DNA of 17,858 bases from Bacteroidales bacterium (GTDB lineage: Bacteria > Bacteroidota > Bacteroidia > Bacteroidales > GCA-2711565). The DNA lies in NCBI GenBank assembly GCA_029938505.1, contig JAOZUV010000006.1, positions 1-17,858 of the forward strand, read 5' to 3'. This document shows, in pieces, positions 13,178 to 17,858 of this stretch (position 1 is the first letter of the stretch; each line of letters begins with the position of its first letter). The translations under genes were made by a program, and so were the position numbers. Under the pieces are notes generated by a model that saw only the letters and a program-made list of their open reading frames with translations, searched no databases and was not told the DNA's origin.

Positions 13178-14995
13178 TTATTTAGTAGCGTTTTCTAGTC
13201 TCTTAATAATTGAGAAAATAAATGCAGCTGATAGCACACAACATACGATGAATATCGCCCATAGTTGCCATAAGTCTAATTTACCCCAGAAGAAACTTCC
13301 AACGAATAAAAATTTATTACCAACAGCAGTTGCTAATAACCAACCACCTTGCATTAATCCTTGGAAACGTGTAGGTGCCACTTTCGACACAAACGATAAT
13401 CCCATCGGACTTAAGAACAATTCAGCAATGGTTAAAATCAAATACCCATTCATTAGCCAGTAAGGCATTACTCTTGAAGAGTCTGGTACTGGGTTAAATT
13501 GTGTAGCACCAGAAGCATCTACATAAGTTAGTTCGTGAGGAGATACTAAGTTTAAGGATGCAATGAGAACTACAACAAAACCTATAGCGGCAATGATCAT
13601 ACCTATTCCAATTTTCTTAGGAGTAGATGGTTCAATATTTTTCTTATTCATCCAAGCAAAAACACCCATTACTGGGAATGTTAAGGCAACGATAAACAAT
13701 GGATTAAATGATTGAAAAACTTCAGGAGCAATAGGATTTAAAGCCTCATAACCTGAAACAAAATAATAGGTTAAATAACCTAATCCTACAAACATTCCAG
13801 CACCAATCATTCTGGTTTTGAAAACCTTCTTCGTAACAAAAATGATTAAACCAGCAATAGTACCAATAAAGGCTAATATTGATTCTAGGTTAAAGAAGAT
13901 ATTTGTAAATGGATCTACAAATTTAACGGTATAATCTCTGGCAAAGAATGTCAGTGTTAATCCATTTTGATGGAAGGACATCCAGAAGAAAATTACTACA
14001 AAGAATACAAGTACGAGAGAAGTAATACGAGGACGCTCTTCTTTTGTAGAGATGGAATAGATATAGGCAATAAAACCAAAGAATAAACCAACAGCTGCAC
14101 CCAACGCAAAATCATTAAAAGCAAAATGAAAAATAGCTGAAGTTGCAACCAATGCTGCAATTGCTAAACCAATGGCTTTTGGACTTGTAGATGAACTTGA
14201 ACTTAATTTGTTTGTTTCTTTAGATTCTACTTTTTCAACATTTGGTAAATATTTATTGAAAAATGTATATACTAATAATGAAATAATCATAGTACCTGCA
14301 GCAATTGCAAAGGCATAATTATAACCTCTAGCAAAAGCATCAATATAGTTTTGAGCAAAAGCGCCCAAATCAGTAACTGCTGATCCTGAAACTTGAGTAG
14401 CGAGATTCTGGAAATTTTCAGTATTTTCAAGAGTTCCATTCATATAGGCGTGACACATACCTGGTAAACTTCCATCATGAAGCAATCCTTGAGTTCCAAG
14501 ATACCAATTACGAACGCTTGTTGCAACATATGGTGCAAAGAAAGCTCCTACGTTAATACCCATATAAAAGATCATAAATGCAGAGTCTCTTACTTTTGAA
14601 TACTTAGGATCATCATATAATTGACCAACAACAGCTTGTAAATTACCTTTAAACAAACCATTACCAAGGGCAATGACAAAAAGGCCTCCAAGGGTTACCG
14701 CTAATGGCAGTCCAGGAAAAGCAATCAGTACATAACCTCCAAACATAATAATCAGACCAAGCATAATGACTGATTTATATTTTCTGGTTGCGTCAGCTAA
14801 AATACCGCCTAATAAGGCAAGGGCATAAATTCCATAATAAAACCAACTATAATAACCACCTGCTATCTCCTCACTTAAGCCATACTTAGCTTGTAAGAAA
14901 AGAACCAAAATCGCCATCATGGTGTAAAAACCGAAGCGTTCCCCCATATTAGCAAAAAAGGCTACAAATAATCCCTTAGGATGTCCTTTAAACAT
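13178..14995 (-). CDS. POT/PTR2 family proton-dependent oligopeptide transporter
   Basis: This is a multi-pass inner-membrane symporter expected to take up di- and tripeptides with protons. At 605 residues it is longer than the roughly 500 of typical bacterial members; the extra length includes a loop around residues 155-220. Family marks are GERFGFYTMMAILVLFLQ (18-35) and FMIFYMGINVGAFFAPYV. The normal proton-coupling motif is E-x-x-E-R-F. Here only the second Glu and Arg are kept (E19, R20); the first position is Asn (N16, in ANMGERF). I recall this variant as common among Bacteroidota members of the family. The gene is preceded by a textbook promoter and followed by its own terminator, so it is a single-gene unit. 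Confidence 0.93.
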   Translation of the reverse strand: MFKGHPKGLFVAFFANMGERFGFYTMMAILVLFLQAKYGLSEEIAGGYYSWFYYGIYALALLGGILADATRKYKSVIMLGLIIMFGGYVLIAFPGLPLAVTLGGLFVIALGNGLFKGNLQAVVGQLYDDPKYSKVRDSAFMIFYMGINVGAFFAPYVATSVRNWYLGTQGLLHDGSLPGMCHAYMNGTLENTENFQNLATQVSGSAVTDLGAFAQNYIDAFARGYNYAFAIAAGTMIISLLVYTFFNKYLPNVEKVESKETNKLSSSSSTSPKAIGLAIAALVATSAIFHFAFNDFALGAAVGLFFGFIAYIYSISTKEERPRITSLVLVFFVVIFFWMSFHQNGLTLTFFARDYTVKFVDPFTNIFFNLESILAFIGTIAGLIIFVTKKVFKTRMIGAGMFVGLGYLTYYFVSGYEALNPIAPEVFQSFNPLFIVALTFPVMGVFAWMNKKNIEPSTPKKIGIGMIIAAIGFVVVLIASLNLVSPHELTYVDASGATQFNPVPDSSRVMPYWLMNGYLILTIAELFLSPMGLSFVSKVAPTRFQGLMQGGWLLATAVGNKFLFVGSFFWGKLDLWQLWAIFIVCCVLSAAFIFSIIKRLENATK

Positions 14996-15058
14996 AATTT
15001 CTTAATTTAGATTTATAAATATTTAGTATTCTCAAAGTTTTACTTTTGTAAAGGAATA

Positions 15059-15089
15059 CAAAAATAACCAAAAATTCACCTTATCCAAA
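15059..15089 (-). promoter_or_regulatory. Consensus Bacteroidota promoter of the transporter gene
   Basis: On the minus strand TTTG (15089-15086), a 19-bp spacer and TATTTTTG (15066-15059) match the TTTG-N19-TAnnTTTG consensus of the Bacteroidota housekeeping sigma factor exactly. The predicted start near 15053 gives a leader of about 57 nt. It is the best promoter in the window. Confidence 0.8.
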
Positions 15090-15180
15090 TGAGGAGTGTA
15101 AAAGCCAGTAATTTAAAAATGTTCTAATATAGTGTAATAAAATGGCGAGCACTTCGTCTTGTTAATAAAAGCGATCATAA

Positions 15181-15696
15181 ATGACGATAGAAAAATTCAA
15201 AGAGGATATCCTTCCGATGAAGAACAAGCTTTTCAGAATGGCCTTTAGACTATTGAAAAGCACGGCTGAAGCGGAAGATGTGGTTCAAGAAATTTTTTTG
15301 AAGTTATGGTCGAAAAGGGAAACATTAAAGGAATACCGAAGTATTGAAGCATTTTCCATGACAATGACCAAAAATCTTTGTCTGGATAAACTTAAAGCGA
15401 AAAGCTCAAAAAACATAGGACTAGAGCACGCCACTTTAAATGATAGTTCGGAAAATCCGTATCAACAAATGGATGTTAAGGATACCATAAAAAAAGTTCA
15501 TGAAATTATTGACAAGCTGCCAGAGCAACAAAAAATTATCATTCAAATGCGCGATATAGAAAATTGCGACTACGATGAGATTGCAGAAGTTACTCAACTC
15601 AGTCTGAATAATATCAGAGTCAATCTTTCAAGAGCACGGAAAAAAGTAAGGGACACATTATTAAAAATTCAAAATTATGAATTCTCGTCAAACTGA
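15181..15696 (+). CDS. ECF-family RNA polymerase sigma factor
   Basis: The 171-residue protein has the two-domain ECF layout. Region 2 (about 12-74) includes AEAEDVVQEIFLKLWSKR and the -10 recognition helix region with AFSMTMTKNLCLDKLKAK. Region 4 (about 99-155) ends in a helix-turn-helix with YDEIAEVTQLSLNNIRVNLS and then RARKKVRDTL. No extra C-terminal domain is present. The stop overlaps the next gene by 20 bases, and that gene encodes its probable membrane-bound anti-sigma factor, so their synthesis is coupled. Regulation is likely by release from that partner on an envelope signal. No TAnnTTTG promoter is seen in the 114 bp between this gene and the divergent transporter promoter; self-activation at a sigma-specific promoter is possible. 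Confidence 0.93.
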   Translation: MTIEKFKEDILPMKNKLFRMAFRLLKSTAEAEDVVQEIFLKLWSKRETLKEYRSIEAFSMTMTKNLCLDKLKAKSSKNIGLEHATLNDSSENPYQQMDVKDTIKKVHEIIDKLPEQQKIIIQMRDIENCDYDEIAEVTQLSLNNIRVNLSRARKKVRDTLLKIQNYEFSSN

Positions 15697-16240
15697 AAAT
15701 CTACTGGAGCGCTACTTCAACGGTGAGACTTCTCTCGAAGACGAAAAAAATCTGAGGGAATTCTTCCAGAAGAAAGACATACCGCCTCATTTGCTGTCGC
15801 TAAAAGCACAGTTTGAGTATTTTGCCGATGAGCACGATCACGAATATTTAGACAAAAGCTTTGACAACAAGATTCTAAACGAAATCTCAAAAAAAGAAAA
15901 ATTACAAAAACGAAGCATCAGACGTAGGTATTTATATACCGCTTCTGGAATTGCAGCAAGCATACTCATTATTTTAAGCATCTTCTTCAAACTAGATCCC
16001 CTTACATCAAGAGTTGAAGATACTTTTGATGATCCAATGGCTGCTTATCTCGAAACTAAAAAAGCACTTCTTTTTGTTTCCGAAACATTTAATAAAGGTG
16101 TTGATCCCATAGAAAAAATGACAACATTCGACGAAGGTGTTCAGCAATTATCAAAATTATCAAGTTTAAATACAGGCATTAACGAAGCCAACAAAATATC
16201 AAAATTCCACGAAAAACAACAACAAATTTTAAATAATTAA
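15677..16240 (+). CDS. Probable membrane anti-sigma factor
   Basis: The 187-residue protein has an N-terminal cytoplasmic part (1-83) with LLERYFNGETSLEDEKNLREF, a pattern common in Bacteroidota anti-sigma factors. A single membrane helix (about 86-104, YLYTASGIAASILIILSIFF) follows an RRR stop. The periplasmic part (about 105-187) is helical and includes DPMAAYLETKKALLFVSE. There are no zinc-binding Cys residues of the ZAS type. It overlaps the sigma gene by 20 bases and precedes two DUF4252 genes by 12 bp. The function is inferred from position and topology; the sensed signal is unknown. Confidence 0.82.
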   Translation: MNSRQTENLLERYFNGETSLEDEKNLREFFQKKDIPPHLLSLKAQFEYFADEHDHEYLDKSFDNKILNEISKKEKLQKRSIRRRYLYTASGIAASILIILSIFFKLDPLTSRVEDTFDDPMAAYLETKKALLFVSETFNKGVDPIEKMTTFDEGVQQLSKLSSLNTGINEANKISKFHEKQQQILNN

Positions 16241-16252
16241 AAATCTATAGTT

Positions 16253-16795
16253 ATGAAAAACTTAATTAAACTACTCAGTATTGCTTTCATCTTAGTACCA
16301 ATGATGTTAAGCGCACAAGATTCATCTATCGAAAACTTATACGACGAATATGTTGGAGAAGATGGATTCACTTCAGTAAACATCTCAAAAGAAATGTTTA
16401 TGCTACTTGTTCAATTAGAAGGCGTTGAAAGCGGCGAATTTAAAGAAATGCAAGAAGCACTAGCCGGATTAAACGGCATGAAGATTCTCACCTATAATCG
16501 TACAGGTGATGAAACTAGTAAAACGCTTAATAAAGAAATCAGTGATATTCTAGAAAAAGGGAAATTTACGGAATTAATGACCGTAAAAGAACTCGATTCT
16601 GATGCACGTTTTATGCTACGGAAAGATGGTACAGACATCATTGAATTACTTTTGATTTCGAGAGAAAAAGACCAAACGACTTTAATCAGTTTCTTTGGCA
16701 TTATCGACCTGAAAAGTATTTCAAAAATTTCAAAATCAGTTCAAATCAAAGGTTTAAAAAACTTGGAAAAACTTAAAGATAATTACAAACATTAA
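16253..16795 (+). CDS. Secreted DUF4252 family protein, first copy
   Basis: The 180-residue protein has a signal peptide (MKNLIKLLSIAFILVPMMLS, then AQD; cleavage about 21-22) and no lipobox, so it should be periplasmic or exported. The mature part fits DUF4252: an opening with LYDEYVGEDGFTSVNISKEM, then LAGLNGMKILTYN, and a C-terminal IIELLLISREKDQTTLISFFG strand pair. Its function is unknown; such proteins are found with ECF sigma systems in Bacteroidota. The gene follows the anti-sigma gene and precedes a second, shorter DUF4252 gene by 11 bp. It could be a regulon product or part of the signal-sensing unit. Confidence 0.85.
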   Translation: MKNLIKLLSIAFILVPMMLSAQDSSIENLYDEYVGEDGFTSVNISKEMFMLLVQLEGVESGEFKEMQEALAGLNGMKILTYNRTGDETSKTLNKEISDILEKGKFTELMTVKELDSDARFMLRKDGTDIIELLLISREKDQTTLISFFGIIDLKSISKISKSVQIKGLKNLEKLKDNYKH

Positions 16796-16806
16796 CATAA
16801 ATTAAT

Positions 16807-17289
16807 ATGAAAAACCTTATAAAAATTGCATTGCTCACTCTTGTGTGCTTTCCAATGATACTCATGGCAGAAAATCATGACTTAAATAATTTCTTTAAGA
16901 AATACGATGGGCAAAAAGATGTTAGCTTAGTAAGTATATCCATGGACGGGATCAACATCAGTTTAGGAAATGAAATAGATGACTTATTTGAGCAGGTAGA
17001 TAAATTGAAAATTTTACATTTTAAAAATCGTTATAAAACGTTTCGCGACTCAGATTTTCAAGACGACATTGCTGATATCATCAAAAAAGGAGATTATAAA
17101 TTATTGATGGATGTAAATGATGGAGATGAAAAAGTGAAAATTTACATTGTAAACGGAGATGATAATATAATTAAAGAAGGACTAATTGTTGCGCAAGAAG
17201 ATGATGAAGCCAGCTTGATTTGGGTGACAGGAAATATGAGTCTAGCCGATTTCACTCGCTCTCACAAACATTTTAAACATTATCATTAA
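16807..17289 (+). CDS. Secreted DUF4252 family protein, second copy
   Basis: The 160-residue protein is a diverged paralogue of the previous gene. It has the same MKNLIK start, a signal peptide with cleavage likely near MAEN (about 21-22), then LNNFFKKYDGQKDVSLVSIS, LKILHFKN and a closing LIVAQEDDEASLIWVTGNMS. The signal-peptide Cys (LVCFPM) does not fit a lipobox. The C-terminus is His-rich (SHKHFKHYH), which could bind metal, though this is speculative. It is the last gene of the sigma operon, 25 bp before a strong terminator. Confidence 0.82.
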   Translation: MKNLIKIALLTLVCFPMILMAENHDLNNFFKKYDGQKDVSLVSISMDGINISLGNEIDDLFEQVDKLKILHFKNRYKTFRDSDFQDDIADIIKKGDYKLLMDVNDGDEKVKIYIVNGDDNIIKEGLIVAQEDDEASLIWVTGNMSLADFTRSHKHFKHYH

Positions 17290-17313
17290 CAATTGCGTTT
17301 TCAATATTATTTC

Positions 17314-17342
17314 AAAGGACAGAGCAATCTGTCCTTTTTTTT
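17314..17342 (+). terminator. Rho-independent terminator of the sigma operon
   Basis: A perfect 10-bp stem, AAAGGACAGA (17314-17323) and TCTGTCCTTT (17328-17337), closes on a GCAA tetraloop (GNRA type) and runs into eight Ts (17335-17342). It ends the sigma, anti-sigma and DUF4252 operon. Confidence 0.95.
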
Positions 17343-17378
17343 ACGTGAAATCTGAACTCACTATAGTATATATATACA

Positions 17379-17443
17379 TCACCCTGAACTTGATTCAGGA
17401 TCGCATCAAATAAACTAGAGATTTTGAAATAAATTCAGAATGA
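17379..17443. repeat. Intergenic double-hairpin repeat (Bacteroidota REP-like)
   Basis: Two 24-bp arms (17379-17402 and 17420-17443) form an imperfect inverted repeat around a 17-bp spacer; by eye 18 or 19 of 24 positions pair. Each arm is also nearly self-complementary: CCTGAA-cttga-TTCAGG in the left, TGAA-ataaa-TTCA in the right. The core CCTGAACTTGATTCAGGATC is familiar to me from intergenic repeats scattered through Bacteroidota genomes. It lies between the sigma-operon terminator and valS, with nothing coding around it. Confidence 0.65.
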
Positions 17444-17512
17444 CGACTTTAGCTATTTAGTAATTTTTGTTTTAATCGGCTTACAAAGCCTTTCGGGAAC
17501 GACTTTTTTTAC

Positions 17513-17520
17513 TAATTTTG
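17513..17520 (+). promoter_or_regulatory. Candidate valS promoter
   Basis: TAATTTTG is an exact TAnnTTTG match 25 bp before the valS ATG, predicting a leader of about 19 nt. The -33 position holds TTTC (17491-17494) rather than TTTG. No T-box or other aminoacyl-tRNA leader is seen. Confidence 0.5.
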
Positions 17521-17545
17521 CGCTTTAATTTTTACAGAAACATAG

Positions 17546-17858
17546 ATGACTGAAATAGCAAGTAAATACAATCCGCAAAACACCGAAGACAAGTGGTATA
17601 AGCATTGGATGGATAAAGGATATTTTCACTCGGAACCCGACGAAAGAGAGCCTTATTGCATCGTGATACCTCCACCAAATGTCACTGGTGTGCTGCATAT
17701 GGGACATATGTTGAACAATACCTTGCAAGATGTATTGGTTCGTCGTGCTCGTATGCTTGGGAAAAATGCTTGTTGGGTACCCGGAACAGACCATGCTTCT
17801 ATTGCTACCGAAGCTAAGGTTGTAGCAAAACTAAAAGATGATGGCATAGATAAAGCAA
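17546..17858 (+). CDS. valS: Valyl-tRNA synthetase, N-terminal part, cut by window edge
   Basis: The ATG at 17546 opens 104 codons that run off the window. The product charges tRNA-Val with valine. The N-terminal signature is unmistakable: [14 protein letters not shown] (8-21), then [20 protein letters not shown], which contains the class I HIGH-type motif HMGH, followed by [13 protein letters not shown]. The KMSKS motif and the editing domain lie outside the window. The start agrees with the usual beginning of Bacteroidota ValS. It is expressed from its own promoter after the sigma-operon terminator. Confidence 0.96.
   Translation, partial: MTEIASKYNPQNTEDKWYKHWMDKGYFHSEPDEREPYCIVIPPPNVTGVLHMGHMLNNTLQDVLVRRARMLGKNACWVPGTDHASIATEAKVVAKLKDDGIDKA

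Noticed and set aside
17525..17847. Minus-strand open frames opposite valS
   Set aside because: The plus strand here is clearly ValS with the HMGH motif; the minus frames are shadows.

Overview
The window is AT-rich bacterial chromosome from a member of the Bacteroidota, most likely in or near the Bacteroidales/Marinilabiliales; the exact genus cannot be read from it. The evidence is the gene families (DUF4252 secreted proteins behind an ECF sigma factor, a BirA with no DNA-binding domain, a Bacteroidota-style Psd), near absence of Shine-Dalgarno sequences, and repeated matches to the Bacteroidota promoter -7 element TAnnTTTG upstream of genes on both strands. It is mostly housekeeping DNA. 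No phage, IS element, CRISPR array, tRNA or rRNA was seen.

Layout. Positions 1-343 (minus) hold the start of a NUDIX hydrolase cut by the window edge, divergent from pyrE (351-992) with only 7 bp between start codons. pyrE is followed by a small SRPBCC protein (1003-1410), convergent with birA (1413-2168, minus). From 2298 a plus-strand operon runs rsfS - ftsH - LUD-domain gene - cdsA - psd (to 6901): ribosome silencing, membrane proteolysis and phospholipid synthesis. It meets a YjjG-like HAD phosphatase (6905-7600, minus) tail to tail.

The most interesting block is 7630-10180. A SPFH/Band 7 membrane protein, an unrecognised 199-aa protein, a 56-residue Arc-type ribbon-helix-helix protein (9250-9420) and a probable GOLPH3/VPS74 (GPP34) protein form a four-gene unit. 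It has its own promoter region and ends at a strong bidirectional terminator. The promoter carries three TATCA repeats spaced exactly 11 bp apart and an inverted repeat, so self-regulation by the RHH protein is a reasonable guess. Two of the four products belong to families known in eukaryotes for membrane-domain organisation (stomatin/flotillin-like) and Golgi phosphoinositide binding (GOLPH3).

On the minus strand from 14995 to 10189 lie a POT-family peptide transporter with its own terminator, a TIGR01212 radical SAM protein (YhcC/YtqA-like) and a DEAD-box RNA helicase with a DbpA-type RNA-binding domain and an Arg/Gly/Ser-rich tail. From 15181 an envelope-signalling operon encodes an ECF sigma factor, its overlapping anti-sigma factor and two tandem secreted DUF4252 proteins, closed by a strong terminator (17314-17342). 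The following intergenic stretch holds a double-hairpin repeat (17379-17443) and then valS, which runs off the end.
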